A DNA stretch of 64,000 nucleotides from Paracoccus sp. MC1862 (GCF_016617715.1 NZ_CP067225.1:2982001-3046000), one strand, 5' to 3'; shown: positions 1 to 8,666, numbered from the stretch's first letter. Program-made: numbers and translations. Notes: generated from the letters alone by a model not told the origin.

Positions 1-1011
1 GACCGGCGCGCGGCCAGTCAGGCGCGCGGTGACGGCGGCCAGGGTCGAGCGGCCGTCCTCTGCCGGCTGGCGGGCCTCCGGCTCGGGATCGGTGCGGTGA
101 TGGCGGATGGCGTCGGTGATGCGGGCGCTGACCTCCCCGGCATCCGGCGCGGCGGTCGCCTCGTCGTAATGGGGGTCAGGCTCGACCAGTTCGGGCTGCA
201 GGACCTCGGGTTCGGGTGGAGGGCGCAGGCGCGAGAACATGCCCGAAGGCGCCGGCTCTGCCTCGGGCAAGGCCTCGGGCGCCTGCTCTTTGGCTGCGGC
301 GGTGCGCTGGCGCCAGGCCTCGGCCCGGCGACGGACCTCGCGGGCGGCGATGACCGAGGCGCTTGCGCCCCGCCCCAGAAGGGTCATCGTCAGGTCATAG
401 GCGGTCGCCAGCCCGGCCGACAGGAACCGGCCGATCCCCATCAGCTCGCGCCGGTCGAAGCCGAGGACGAAGGCCACGATCGCCACCGTGCCGATCGCGG
501 TCAGGAAGGCCAGGATCTTCAGCCCGGCGGCGGCGCTGACGGGCAGCAGGCCCAGCATCGCGCCCATCAGCATGTCGCCGAGATAGCCGCCGAGGCCGAA
601 GCTCTGCGTCCAGCCCTCGGGCGGGACCAGCGAGCTTGCGTGGACCGACACGACCACCATGGCAATGGGGGTGAAGACGCCGCGCAGCAGCCGCTCCTCG
701 CCTTGGTGCAGCATCAGGCGCAGGCCCCAGAAAATGCCCGAAACCGCCAGCATCCAGCTTCCCTGCCCCACGATCATGAACAGGGCCGAGGCGATATAGG
801 CGCCCAGCCGCCCCAGCAGGTTCTGGGCCGGCTGGTCGGTCGCGGTGCCCACGCCGGGGTCGTCGGGCGTGTAGGAAAACAGTATCATGGCGACCAGAAC
901 GCCTGCCACGATCAGTCCGGCGCCCGCCAGTTCCTTGCTGCGGCGCTGCAGCGCCACTTGCGTGGTCTGGTCGAACAGCGGGTCGCGGTGTCTCGCGTGC
1001 CAGCTCGCCAT
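1..1011 (-). CDS. ftsK: DNA translocase FtsK, N-terminal part (runs off window)
   Basis: The reading frame starts at an ATG (1011) and is open to the window edge, giving about 337 residues of the N-terminal part. It begins MASWHARHRDPLFDQ and has four hydrophobic segments at roughly residues 27-47, 70-95, 105-125 and 140-180. A charged, Pro/Ala/Glu-rich linker follows. This is the layout of the FtsK/SpoIIIE membrane anchor plus linker; the motor and gamma domains would lie outside the window. FtsK sits at the division septum and pumps chromosome dimers toward XerCD/dif. The gene starts 7 bp after the aminotransferase stop, so it is probably the last gene of an amidase-aminotransferase-ftsK unit. 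The motor domain is not visible, so the family call rests on the anchor and linker. Confidence 0.8.
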   Translation of the reverse strand, partial: MASWHARHRDPLFDQTTQVALQRRSKELAGAGLIVAGVLVAMILFSYTPDDPGVGTATDQPAQNLLGRLGAYIASALFMIVGQGSWMLAVSGIFWGLRLMLHQGEERLLRGVFTPIAMVVVSVHASSLVPPEGWTQSFGLGGYLGDMLMGAMLGLLPVSAAAGLKILAFLTAIGTVAIVAFVLGFDRRELMGIGRFLSAGLATAYDLTMTLLGRGASASVIAAREVRRRAEAWRQRTAAAKEQAPEALPEAEPAPSGMFSRLRPPPEPEVLQPELVEPDPHYDEATAAPDAGEVSARITDAIRHHRTDPEPEARQPAEDGRSTLAAVTARLTGRAPV

Positions 1012-1018
1012 GCCTGCC

Positions 1019-2200
1019 TTACCCCTTTCCATAAAGCGTGTCGCGGATGCGGGTCAGCGCATCCTCGGTCTCTGCCGTCGGACCCACCAGCGCCACCCGG
1101 ACATAGCTGCGGCCGGGATTGCCCTGGTCGGTGTCGCGGGCCAGGTAGGCGCCGGGCAGCACCTGCACCCCGGCCTCGGCCCACAGCTTCCGCGCGGCGG
1201 CCTCGCCGTCCTCGGCGGGCAGCCACAGGAAGAACCCGCCCTCGGGCGGCTGGTAGCCCGGCACATTGCCGAAGATCCGGTCGGCGATGGCGTATTTTTC
1301 CTGATAAAGCGCCCGATTCGCCTGAACATGGGCTTCCTCGGCCCAGGCGGATTCGCTGACGCGCTGGTGGGGCAAGGGGACGGGGGCGCCGGCATAGCTG
1401 CGAAGCACGCGCAGGCGGGCGATATGCTCGGGTGCCCCCGCGATGAAGCCCGAGCGCAGGCCCGGCAGGTTCGACCGCTTGCTGAGCGAGTTGAACATGA
1501 TGACGCGGTGGCCCAGCCCCATGCCCATTGCGACGGCAAGCGCGCCGGGGGGCGGGGCGGTGCGCCAGATCTCCGAATAGCACTCGTCGGCGAAGATCAG
1601 GAAATCGTGGCGCTCGGCCAGTTCGACCAGCCGTTCCAGATAGTCGCGGCCCGCCACCGCGCCCTGCGGATTTGCGGGCGAGCAGAGATAGCAGATGGCT
1701 GTCGCATCCAGCGTGGCCGCATCCAGCCCGGCGAAATCGGGCAGGTGGCCGGTTTCGGCGGTGGCGTTGACGAAGACCGGCACGGCCCCCACGGCGGCGG
1801 CGGCCACGGCATAGACCTGATAGAAGGGATTTGGCACGAGGATTCGCGCCGTGGCGCCGTTCTTGCGTTCCGGGCAGAGCGCGAGGGCCGCATTGAACAG
1901 ACCCTCGCGGGTGCCGTTGACGATGGTGATGCCCTCGGGCGGCACCTCGATGCCGTGGCGGGTGGCAAGCCAGCCCGAGATCGCCTTCAGCAGTTCGGGC
2001 GTGCCCTCGTTCGGAGGGTACTTACCCAGTTCATCGACGGTTCGCGACAGGATCGGGGCGACGAAATCGGGGATGCCATGGCGCGGCTCTCCGATCGTCA
2101 TGACGATCGGATCGGGGCCGGGGGCCACGTTGGACAAGAGCTTCCGCAGGCGCGGAAACGCGTATTCCGGCAGGTTCGAGAACCGCTCGGGAGATGCCAT
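1019..2200 (-). CDS. PLP-dependent class I/II aminotransferase
   Basis: 393-residue fold-type I aminotransferase. Visible features are an early substrate-site stretch (VMTIGEPRHGIPDF), a YLCSPANPQGAV motif with the conserved Asn, FADECYSEIW with the Asp that contacts the pyridine ring, and FNSLSKRSNLPGLRSG carrying the PLP-binding Lys. These place it in the aspartate/succinyldiaminopimelate aminotransferase superfamily. In Rhodobacterales such proteins next to ftsK are often called DapC-like or simply aminotransferase, so a lysine/DAP role is possible but unproven. The ATG at 2200 is chosen over an in-frame TTG at 2212 because GAGGC lies just upstream of it. It sits between the amidase and ftsK on the same strand. 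Confidence 0.85.
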   Translation of the reverse strand: MASPERFSNLPEYAFPRLRKLLSNVAPGPDPIVMTIGEPRHGIPDFVAPILSRTVDELGKYPPNEGTPELLKAISGWLATRHGIEVPPEGITIVNGTREGLFNAALALCPERKNGATARILVPNPFYQVYAVAAAAVGAVPVFVNATAETGHLPDFAGLDAATLDATAICYLCSPANPQGAVAGRDYLERLVELAERHDFLIFADECYSEIWRTAPPPGALAVAMGMGLGHRVIMFNSLSKRSNLPGLRSGFIAGAPEHIARLRVLRSYAGAPVPLPHQRVSESAWAEEAHVQANRALYQEKYAIADRIFGNVPGYQPPEGGFFLWLPAEDGEAAARKLWAEAGVQVLPGAYLARDTDQGNPGRSYVRVALVGPTAETEDALTRIRDTLYGKG

Positions 2201-2290
2201 GCTGCCTCGCAATCACGGGATCGTGCCGTCCCGTTTTGCGGCAAGACTAGCGGCAAAGCGCCGATGCGTCCAGACAAAGGCCGGGCGGGA

Positions 2291-3619
2291 TCAGTCCCGT
2301 AGTGCCATCTCGACGGCCTGCGCCACCCGCAGCAGCCTGAGGTCGCCGCCTGCCGGACCCATCAGCATCAGCCCGCAGGCTGGACGCGCCGTCGGCAGGC
2401 TGATCGCGGGCAGGCCCATCGAGTTGCCGATGCGGGTGTTGCGCAGCGCGAGCAGGTTCTGGGAGGCGAAATAGGCGGCGTCCTCTTCCAGCCGGGCGAT
2501 CTCGGGCGGCAGGGTCGGGGCGGTGGGCAGGATCACCGCGTCGAAGGGGGCAGCGGTGGCGGCCCAGTCCTGCCGCAGATGGAACAGCCGTTCCCATCCA
2601 GCGACGTAATCGGCGGCGCTGACCTCGCGCCCGCCGCGGAAGCGTTCGAGAATCGGGGGATACATCAGTTCCGGCGCGGCCTCGATCTGATCGCGCCACA
2701 GGCCATAGGCTTCGGAGGCAAAGAGCGTGGGCGAAAGCGCGGCGGCGTCGGTGACGCAAGGGGGCGCCGCGCGGGTGATCGAGACGCCTGCCGCCGCAAG
2801 CCGCTGCACCGCTTCCTCGAAACCGGCAACGGGTTCCTCGCGCGCGTCCTCGAAGGGCAGGCCGTCCAGCACCATCAGCCGCAACCCGCGGGCGGACGCC
2901 CCGCGCAGGTCGGGGGCGGGGTGGCCCCGCAGAAGCCCGAAGATCTCGGCGCAGTCCTCGACAGTGCGGGCCATCGGCCCCACGACATCGAAGCGGCGGC
3001 AGAGCGGCAGGATGCCGGTCATGTCCACCGCGCTGGGCGTGGGCTTGAAGCCGACGATGCCGTTCCAGGCGGCGGGCAGGCGGATCGAGCCGCCGGTGTC
3101 CGACCCGATCGCCGCCGCCGCAAGCCCCATCGCCACCGCAACCGCCGATCCGCCCGAGGAGCCTCCGGCGACAAGGTCCGCGTCATAGGCGTTGGGCACG
3201 GTGGCCACGGTCGGGTTCAGCCCGAGGCCCGAGAAGGCCAGTTCCGTCATGTGGGTCTTGCCAAGGCAGATCGCCCCCTGCAGGGTCGCCGTTTCCAGCA
3301 GCGCCGCGTCGCGGTCGGGGATGCGGCCTTCCAGCAGCATGGACCCGGCCTCGGTCGCCACGCCCGCGCTGTCGATGTTGTCCTTCCAGGCCAGCGTCAC
3401 CCCGTCCAGCAGGCTGCGCCGCAGACCCGCCCTGGCGCGGTCATGGGCGGCGATGGCCTCGGCCCGGGCGCGGTCGGGCGTGGTGCGGGCAAAGATGCGG
3501 GGGCCAAGGGGGGCGCGCTCGATTGCGTCCAGATAGCCCTCGGCCAGATCGATGGGGCTGACCAGCCCGGCCATGATCGCCCGTCCCTGTTCCGTCGCCG
3601 AGGCTTTCAGCCAGTCCAT
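2291..3619 (-). CDS. amidase signature family hydrolase
   Basis: 442-residue amidase-signature enzyme. The Ser-cisSer-Lys triad is visible: Lys in LAWKDNIDSAG, the Gly/Ser-rich stretch GGSSGGSAVAVAMG, and the nucleophile region GSDTGGSIRLPA. The family hydrolyses C-N amide bonds; members include GatA, indoleacetamide hydrolases and urea-amidolyase relatives. The neighbours here (aminotransferase, ftsK) do not indicate GatCAB, because gatB and gatC are absent, so the substrate is unknown. The start is the ATG at 3619 (MDWLKASATEQG); the frame stays open upstream through non-conserved sequence. It is divergent from the UbiH-family gene. Confidence 0.85.
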   Translation of the reverse strand: MDWLKASATEQGRAIMAGLVSPIDLAEGYLDAIERAPLGPRIFARTTPDRARAEAIAAHDRARAGLRRSLLDGVTLAWKDNIDSAGVATEAGSMLLEGRIPDRDAALLETATLQGAICLGKTHMTELAFSGLGLNPTVATVPNAYDADLVAGGSSGGSAVAVAMGLAAAAIGSDTGGSIRLPAAWNGIVGFKPTPSAVDMTGILPLCRRFDVVGPMARTVEDCAEIFGLLRGHPAPDLRGASARGLRLMVLDGLPFEDAREEPVAGFEEAVQRLAAAGVSITRAAPPCVTDAAALSPTLFASEAYGLWRDQIEAAPELMYPPILERFRGGREVSAADYVAGWERLFHLRQDWAATAAPFDAVILPTAPTLPPEIARLEEDAAYFASQNLLALRNTRIGNSMGLPAISLPTARPACGLMLMGPAGGDLRLLRVAQAVEMALRD

Positions 3620-3737
3620 GCGATGTTCCCTGAATTTTATGTTCACGCTAGCGGCGCAGGGCCGGGGCGGCAATGCCGGACCGGGGCGCTGCCCGCCCGG
3701 GCTGCTCCCCTTCCTCGCCCCTTCCTCGCCGAAAACA

Positions 3738-3748
3738 GTCCACTGGAC
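3738..3748. repeat. GTCCACTGGAC palindrome core
   Basis: The sequence GAAAACAGTCCACTGGACC contains the near-palindrome GTCCACTGGAC. The same core (GTCCACCGGAC) recurs near 22.2 kb and a degenerate copy near 22.08 kb, all between genes. It is probably a repeated extragenic palindrome. The right arm here is cut short. Confidence 0.5.
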
Positions 3749-3760
3749 CCATTCGGCGGG

Positions 3761-3783
3761 AAAACAGCCTTGATGGCTGTTTT
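3761..3783. terminator. perfect hairpin in the amidase/ubiH divergent spacer
   Basis: AAAACAGCC-TTGAT-GGCTGTTTT forms a perfect 9-bp stem with A and T tails on both sides, so it could terminate transcription in either direction. It lies between divergent genes, where a terminator is not needed for either neighbour. It may insulate the two promoters or belong to a repeated extragenic element. Confidence 0.55.
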
Positions 3784-3900
3784 CTGATCCACCACCTGTT
3801 CCGGGCGCTCGGAAGCCCCGCGGCATTTCGGCCGGAAAGAAGATGCGCAGGCGCTTGCGCCGCATGGACGGTTGCGGGGCGGACGGTTAGGGTGCGTGCC

Positions 3901-5127
3901 ATGGCTGTTGATCACGATGTCATCATTGCGGGCGGCGGGCTGAACGGCCCGACGCTGGCGCTTGCGCTGGCCGAGGTCGGGCTGTCGGTCGCCGTTATCG
4001 ACGCGCGGCCGGTGCGGGCAAGGGCCGAGGTGGGCTTCGACGGGCGCGCCTATGCTCTGGCGCTGGCCTCGCGGCGGCTGCTGACGGCGCTGGGGCTGTG
4101 GAAGGGGCTGGCCGACAAGGCCCAGCCGATCCTGCGGGTCGAGGCGGCGCAGGGGCAGCCCGGCGAGGGCGCGGGACCGTTCCACCTGATCTTCGATTCG
4201 GCCGAGATCGAGGAAGGACCAGTCGGCCACATGCTGGAGGACCGCTTCCTTTACGCAGCACTGGTCGAGGCGATGGCGGGCCGCGTCACCCATCTGCCCG
4301 GCCGTCAGGTTGTCGCGCAGGACGAGCGTCCCGGCCATGTCGCGGTCACCCTGGACGACGGGCGCGCGTTGACCGGACGGCTGCTGGTCGGCGCGGACGG
4401 GCGCGGCTCGGGCGTGGCCGCGCGGGCTGGCATCACCCGGCGCGGGCATGGCTATGGGCAGACGGCGCTGGTCTGCGCGCTCGATCACGAAAAGCCGCAT
4501 GGCGGGGTGGCCTGGCAGTATTTCATGCCGACCGGCCCTCTGGCGATCCTGCCGCTGCCGGGCAACCGCAGTTCCATCGTCTGGTCCGAGACGGACGAGA
4601 ATGCCCGGGCGATCGCGGCGTTGCCGGATGACGCGTTCCTCGACGTGCTGCGCCCCCGCTTCGGCGACTATCTGGGCAAGATACGGCTGGCCGGGCCGCG
4701 GTTCTCCTATCCGCTGAGCCTCAGCCTGGCCGAAGCCTATGTCGCGCCGCGCATCGCGCTGGTGGGGGATGCCGCGCACGGGGTCCATCCCGTCGCGGGG
4801 CAGGGGCTGAACCTCGGGCTGCGGGACGTGGCGGCGCTGGCCGAGGTCGTGGCCGAGGCTTCCCGACGCGGCGAGGATATCGGCGCGCCGGATGTGCTGG
4901 GGCGCTACCAGAGGTGGCGGCGATTCGATGCAACGGCGCTGGGCCTCGGCATGGACGGGGTGAACACGCTGTTTTCCAATGACCTGCCGCTTCTGCGGCA
5001 GGCGCGGGGTCTTGGGATGGGGATCGTCACCGCCATCCCTCCCCTGCGCCGCGCCTTCATGCGGCAGGCGGCGGGGCTGTCACTCGCGCCCATGATGCCC
5101 CGGCTGCTGACGGGGCGGCCGCTGTAG
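3901..5127 (+). CDS. UbiH/UbiF/Coq6-family FAD hydroxylase
   Basis: 408-residue FAD-dependent monooxygenase that probably hydroxylates the ubiquinone precursor ring at the inner membrane. The three flavoprotein fingerprints are present: the N-terminal Rossmann motif DVIIAGGGLNGPTLALALAE, the DG motif in LLVGADGRGSGVAARAG, and the GD motif ALVGDAAHGVHPVAGQGLNLG near residue 285. The length is normal for UbiH/F/COQ6. The ATG at 3901 starts directly on the dinucleotide-binding strand; longer in-frame extensions upstream are not family-like. Sequence alone cannot tell UbiH from UbiF or UbiL regiospecificity. lolA follows on the same strand. Confidence 0.85.
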   Translation: MAVDHDVIIAGGGLNGPTLALALAEVGLSVAVIDARPVRARAEVGFDGRAYALALASRRLLTALGLWKGLADKAQPILRVEAAQGQPGEGAGPFHLIFDSAEIEEGPVGHMLEDRFLYAALVEAMAGRVTHLPGRQVVAQDERPGHVAVTLDDGRALTGRLLVGADGRGSGVAARAGITRRGHGYGQTALVCALDHEKPHGGVAWQYFMPTGPLAILPLPGNRSSIVWSETDENARAIAALPDDAFLDVLRPRFGDYLGKIRLAGPRFSYPLSLSLAEAYVAPRIALVGDAAHGVHPVAGQGLNLGLRDVAALAEVVAEASRRGEDIGAPDVLGRYQRWRRFDATALGLGMDGVNTLFSNDLPLLRQARGLGMGIVTAIPPLRRAFMRQAAGLSLAPMMPRLLTGRPL

Positions 5128-5219
5128 CCCGGAACCGTCACCGGAACGCGAGCGTTCGGGCCCGTGCCGTCCCGCTATCGTGACGTGCAAGTCCTTGGAA
5201 AGGCGGTATCACATCGCTC

Positions 5220-5816
5220 ATGAACCTTCGCTCTCTCGCTCTTGCGCCCGCCTTCGCTCTGATCTTCGCGCTGCCCGCGGCGGCCGAGAGGATCTCGCTC
5301 AATGAAATCTCGCGCTACCTCAACGGTCTCAAGACGGTGGTGGCGGACTTCACCCAGGTGAATGCCGACGGCTCGGTCACGCCGGGCCGCGTCTATATCC
5401 ATCGCCCCGGCCGGGTGCGGTTCGAATACCAGGGCGACAGCACGCTGGTGCTGGCTTCGGGCGGGACGGTGGCGGTCTTCGACCGCAAGTCGAACTCGGG
5501 CGCGCAGCAGTATCCGCTGGCGCGCACGCCCCTGAACATCATCCTCGCCGACAACGTGAACCTTGCGCGCAGCGGATCCGTCATCGGGCACACGGAACGC
5601 AAGAACACGACCGTGGTGACCGCGCAGGACCCTCAGCACCCGGAATACGGCAACATCCAGATGGTCTTCACCGCCAACCCGACCGAGTTGCGCCAGTGGG
5701 TCGTCACCGACGACACCGGCAAGAAGACCACCGTGATCCTGGGCGAGATGCAGAAGGGCGTGCAGATCCCCGCCTCGCGCTTTTCGATCACCAGCGAGGC
5801 ACAGCGCCGGAACTGA
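5220..5816 (+). CDS. lolA: outer-membrane lipoprotein carrier LolA
   Basis: 198-residue periplasmic chaperone that takes lipoproteins from LolCDE to the outer membrane. It has a clear Sec signal peptide ending LPAAA with cleavage before ERISLNEISRYLNGLKT. The LolA features TVVADFTQVNADGS, GRVYIHRPGRVRFEY and a C-terminal beta-strand region follow. The length matches the family. The gene is convergent with the downstream lipoprotein gene, only 6 bp away, which leaves little room for a separate terminator. Confidence 0.88.
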   Translation: MNLRSLALAPAFALIFALPAAAERISLNEISRYLNGLKTVVADFTQVNADGSVTPGRVYIHRPGRVRFEYQGDSTLVLASGGTVAVFDRKSNSGAQQYPLARTPLNIILADNVNLARSGSVIGHTERKNTTVVTAQDPQHPEYGNIQMVFTANPTELRQWVVTDDTGKKTTVILGEMQKGVQIPASRFSITSEAQRRN

Positions 5817-5822
5817 ACCCGG

Positions 5823-6410
5823 TCAGGCGCGCCCGCAGGCCGAAAGCTGCGCCTGATACATCCCCGCCCGCTGGTGCACCCGCCCGGCGACCCCCAGCAG
5901 CCACGGCTTTGACATGTGGCTGCCGCGGGCAAAGCCCGAGCGGCCCTCATGATAGGCGAGATACTGGTTCGCCGCGTCGTTCTTGGGGATGCCCAGCCGC
6001 TGCGCCGTGCCGTGCATGTACCAGCCCATGAAGTCGGTGGCGTCGCGGATGTCGTCGCGGCGGGCGCGGCGCTTGCCGTTTTCCTTCAGGTATTCCTCCC
6101 ACGTCCCGTCCAGCGCCTGCGAATAGCCGTAGGCGGAGCTTTGCCTTCCGATCGGGATGATGCCCAGCGCAAACTGGTGCGGGGTGCGGGCGTCGCCGAT
6201 GAACTTCGATTCCTGGTGGATTGAGGCCATCTGCACCGCCACCGGCACGCCCCAGCGCCGTTCTGACGCTTTCATGGCCCGCAGATAGGCCGGGCGCTGC
6301 GCCACGATCGAGCAGGCGTTGTCCAGATCGCGCGGCGCCTTGAAGTTGCCTCCGCCGCCGCCGCAGGACGCGACCAGCATCACGATGGCCAGCTTGAGAT
6401 AGGTGTTCAT
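5823..6410 (-). CDS. lytic-transglycosylase-like lipoprotein (SLT fold)
   Basis: 195-residue predicted lipoprotein. The signal peptide MNTYLKLAIVMLVASC ends in a lipobox (VASC), followed by a Gly-rich linker. The body resembles soluble lytic transglycosylases: a Glu in SIHQESKFIGDARTP fits the ES catalytic motif, and AYGYSQALDGTWEEY and YLAYHEGRSGFARG match later SLT motifs. It would cleave the MurNAc-GlcNAc bond of peptidoglycan from the periplasm. ATG 6410 is preferred to an in-frame ATG at 6443 because it has a G-rich ribosome site and gives a clean lipoprotein signal. Confidence 0.8.
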   Translation of the reverse strand: MNTYLKLAIVMLVASCGGGGGNFKAPRDLDNACSIVAQRPAYLRAMKASERRWGVPVAVQMASIHQESKFIGDARTPHQFALGIIPIGRQSSAYGYSQALDGTWEEYLKENGKRRARRDDIRDATDFMGWYMHGTAQRLGIPKNDAANQYLAYHEGRSGFARGSHMSKPWLLGVAGRVHQRAGMYQAQLSACGRA

Positions 6411-6569
6411 TGCCTGTGCCCCCGGTTTTTCTTTTTCGGACATCTTAGGGATTATGGCCCGGCGGGGAAATCGCCTTTGCGTCAGCATCGGCGGGACAGT
6501 GCCCCTTGTCACCCGGCGCGCCGCCTCGTTAAGCTTGGCCCGACAGTTTTGTCCGAGGGGGATTTGAGA

Positions 6570-7754
6570 ATGGCAGACAGCGACATCGTGATCCTGTCGG
6601 GCGTCCGCACCGCGATCGGCGGCTTTGGCGGCAGCCTGGCAAGCGTGCCGCCGATCGAGCTTGCGACCACCGTCGCCAAGGAGGCGATGGCACGCGCGGG
6701 CGTCTCGCCCGACCAGATCGGCAACGTGGCCTTCGGCCATGTCATCAACACCGAGCCGCGCGACATGTACCTGTCGCGGGTGGCGATGCTGAACGCGGGG
6801 ATCCCGGAAACCACCCCGGCGATGAACGTGAACCGGCTGTGCGGCTCGGGCGCGCAGGCCATCGCCTCGGTCGCGCAGTCGCTGATGCTGGGGGACGCCG
6901 ATTTCGGCTTGGCAGGCGGGGCCGAAAGCATGAGCCGCGGGCCCTATATCGTCCCCTCGATGCGCCACGGCGCCAAGATGGGCGATCAGCAGGTGCTGGA
7001 CATGATGGTGGGGGCGCTGACCGACCCGATGGGCACGGGCCACATGGGTGTGACCGCTGAAAATGTCGCGTCCGAGCACCAGATCAGCCGCGACGAGCAG
7101 GACACCTTCGCGCTGGAAAGCCAGTCCCGCGCCGCCAGTGCCATCGCGGAAGGCCGCTTCAAGGACCAGATCGTCCCCGTCGAGATCAAGACCCGCAAGG
7201 GCGTCGTCACCTTTGACACCGACGAGCACCCGAAGAAGACCTCGGCCGAGGCGCTTGCCGGTCTGCGCCCCGCCTTCAAGAAGGACGGCGGCAGCGTGAC
7301 CGCAGGCAACGCCAGCGGCATCAACGACGGCGCCGCCGCCATCGTGCTGGCCCGCGCGGATGCGGCCGAGCGCGCCGGCCTCAAGCCCCGCGCCCGCTTC
7401 CTCGGCTATGCCTATGCGGGCGTCCGGCCCGAGGTCATGGGCATCGGCCCGATCCCGGCCGTCCAGAAGCTGATGGAAAAGATCGGCCTGACCGTGGACG
7501 ATTTCGACGTGATCGAATCGAACGAGGCCTTCGCGGCGCAGGCGGTGGCGGTGAACAAGGGCCTCGGCCTCGACGAGGCGAAGGTGAACCCGAATGGCGG
7601 CGCCATCGCGCTGGGCCATCCGATCGGCGCGACCGGCGCGATCCTGACCGTCAAGGCGCTTTACGAACTTGAGCGCACCGGCGGCAAGCGCGGGCTGATC
7701 ACTATGTGCATCGGCGGTGGCCAGGGCATCGCGCTGGCCATCGAGCGGATCTGA
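6570..7754 (+). CDS. acetyl-CoA C-acetyltransferase (beta-ketothiolase)
   Basis: 394-residue thiolase that condenses two acetyl-CoA to acetoacetyl-CoA or runs the reverse reaction. The acylated Cys is in NVNRLCGSGAQAIASVAQ (near residue 90). GGAESMSRGPY follows. The His region is NGGAIALGHPIGATGA and the second catalytic Cys is in TMCIGGGQGIA. This is the biosynthetic/PhaA-AtoB type. No phaB reductase is adjacent, so a role in polyhydroxybutyrate synthesis versus acetoacetate or fatty-acid use cannot be decided. ATG 6570 follows a GAGGGGG ribosome site. A strong terminator follows the stop. Confidence 0.9.
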   Translation: MADSDIVILSGVRTAIGGFGGSLASVPPIELATTVAKEAMARAGVSPDQIGNVAFGHVINTEPRDMYLSRVAMLNAGIPETTPAMNVNRLCGSGAQAIASVAQSLMLGDADFGLAGGAESMSRGPYIVPSMRHGAKMGDQQVLDMMVGALTDPMGTGHMGVTAENVASEHQISRDEQDTFALESQSRAASAIAEGRFKDQIVPVEIKTRKGVVTFDTDEHPKKTSAEALAGLRPAFKKDGGSVTAGNASGINDGAAAIVLARADAAERAGLKPRARFLGYAYAGVRPEVMGIGPIPAVQKLMEKIGLTVDDFDVIESNEAFAAQAVAVNKGLGLDEAKVNPNGGAIALGHPIGATGAILTVKALYELERTGGKRGLITMCIGGGQGIALAIERI

Positions 7755-7772
7755 CGCCTGCCCTGAAACAGG

Positions 7773-7807
7773 AAACCCCGGCTGCTGGAAGGCGGCCGGG
7801 GTTTTTT
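7773..7807 (+). terminator. Rho-independent terminator after thiolase
   Basis: CCCCGGC...GCCGGGG forms a GC stem about 20 bp after the thiolase stop and is followed by six T residues. This is the classic intrinsic terminator form. Confidence 0.85.
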
Positions 7808-7844
7808 CATGCCTTCCCGCACAAGCGGGCGCCGGAAACTCGAA

Positions 7845-7869
7845 CGGGCCGCCCCTTTGGGACGGCCCG
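7845..7869. terminator. GC-rich hairpin downstream of the micro-ORF
   Basis: CGGGCCGCCCC-TTT-GGGACGGCCCG forms an 11-bp stem with one mismatch on this strand (a G-U wobble in RNA). On the minus strand it lies about 75 nt beyond the 18-codon reading frame at 7945-8001. It lacks a good U-tract, so it could end that transcript or be a structural RNA element. Confidence 0.4.
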
Positions 7870-7944
7870 CGAGATCAGGAAGATGGTCCGGTTAGGGATG
7901 GATGATCCGTCCCAGACAAGGGTTCTTCACCCTCGGGGCTGCCC

Positions 7945-8001
7945 TCAGGCGGCGACCCCCCTGGCTGTCCCGGTTCCTCTCTCCAACATCACTCTCGACA
8001 C
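7945..8001 (-). CDS. 18-residue micro-ORF with an extended Shine-Dalgarno
   Basis: GTG-started frame encoding MSRVMLERGTGTARGVAA and ending in TGA. It is marked as a candidate gene only because of its exceptional ribosome-binding site (8003-8016) at correct spacing. It lies within 60 bp downstream of the queuosine-transporter gene on the same strand and is followed by a GC hairpin. No function is recognised. It could be a true small protein, a ribosome-capturing or regulatory leader, or part of a small RNA. Confidence 0.45.
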   Translation of the reverse strand: MSRVMLERGTGTARGVAA

Positions 8002-8002
8002 T

Positions 8003-8016
8003 GGACCACCTCCTTT
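8003..8016 (-). promoter_or_regulatory. extended Shine-Dalgarno AAAGGAGGTGGTCC
   Basis: On the minus strand AAAGGAGGTGGTCC precedes the GTG at 8001. It is complementary to the known bacterial 16S rRNA 3' end (GGATCACCTCCTTT) at all but one of 14 positions, and the odd one can pair as G-U. Most ribosome sites in this window match only four to six bases. Confidence 0.6.
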
Positions 8017-8060
8017 CAATGTTACTCGTGGGGTGAAGGTTGGCACAGGCCGGCTACAAG

Positions 8061-8666
8061 TCAATAGCCGCTGGCGGGGCCTGACAATATTTTGCGGACA
8101 AGCACCCGGAAAGGCACAAGGGCCAGCAGCGCCAGCGCCATCTTGACCGCCCAGTCGGCCACGCCCAGCGACATCCACAGCGGCGCCATGGGGCCTGCGC
8201 CCAAGAGCGGCACGGCTTCGTTCGACCAGCCGGTGTTGGCATCGGCGGGCAGGAACACGGCAAAGGCGATGGTGAAGAACAGCACCGTGTCCACCACCGA
8301 CCCGACCACCGAGGACAGGAAGGGCGCCTGCCACCAGTCGCGGTGGCGCAGCCGGTCGAACAGCCACACGTCCAGAAGCTGCGCCAGCAGGAAGGCCGTG
8401 CCCGAGGCGAGCGCGATGCGAAGCGTGGTCCCCCCGCCCGCCGCCGCGACCAGCGAACAGAAGACGCCGATCACGAAGCCCGCGACCACCACCCGGCGCG
8501 CGGCCTGCAACCCGTGGACGCGGTTGGTGATGTCGGTCACGAGAAAGGCCACCGGATAGGTCAGCGCCCCCCATGTCAGCCAGTCGCCCAGGCGGAACTG
8601 CACGAGGATGTTCGACGCAAGGACGGTCGCGGCCATCGCGAGGATGGCTGGAAGGATCGGGCGCAT
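8061..8666 (-). CDS. queuosine precursor transporter, YhhQ/VUT family
   Basis: 201-residue integral membrane protein with about six hydrophobic segments. It opens MRPILPAILAMAATVLASNI. The family motif region YPVAFLVTDITNRVHGLQAARRVV is clear, with the conserved Asp-Asn-Arg signature after the second membrane span. VUT/YhhQ proteins import queuosine precursors (preQ0/preQ1) for tRNA modification. The ATG at 8666 gives the usual family length. The C-terminus is basic. Confidence 0.85.
   Translation of the reverse strand: MRPILPAILAMAATVLASNILVQFRLGDWLTWGALTYPVAFLVTDITNRVHGLQAARRVVVAGFVIGVFCSLVAAAGGGTTLRIALASGTAFLLAQLLDVWLFDRLRHRDWWQAPFLSSVVGSVVDTVLFFTIAFAVFLPADANTGWSNEAVPLLGAGPMAPLWMSLGVADWAVKMALALLALVPFRVLVRKILSGPASGY

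Noticed and set aside
97..2302. Long plus-strand frames over the ftsK and aminotransferase genes
   Set aside because: They are antisense shadows typical of GC-rich DNA, rich in Arg, Gly, His and Pro, without ribosome sites or family resemblance.
6570..7754. Polyhydroxybutyrate operon
   Set aside because: Only the thiolase is present; neither phaB nor phaC is adjacent and a terminator follows directly.
7999..8016. Plus-strand GGACCACCTCCTTT looks like a 16S rRNA 3' end
   Set aside because: Only about 14 bases match and no rRNA sequence lies upstream. It is better read as an extended Shine-Dalgarno on the minus strand.
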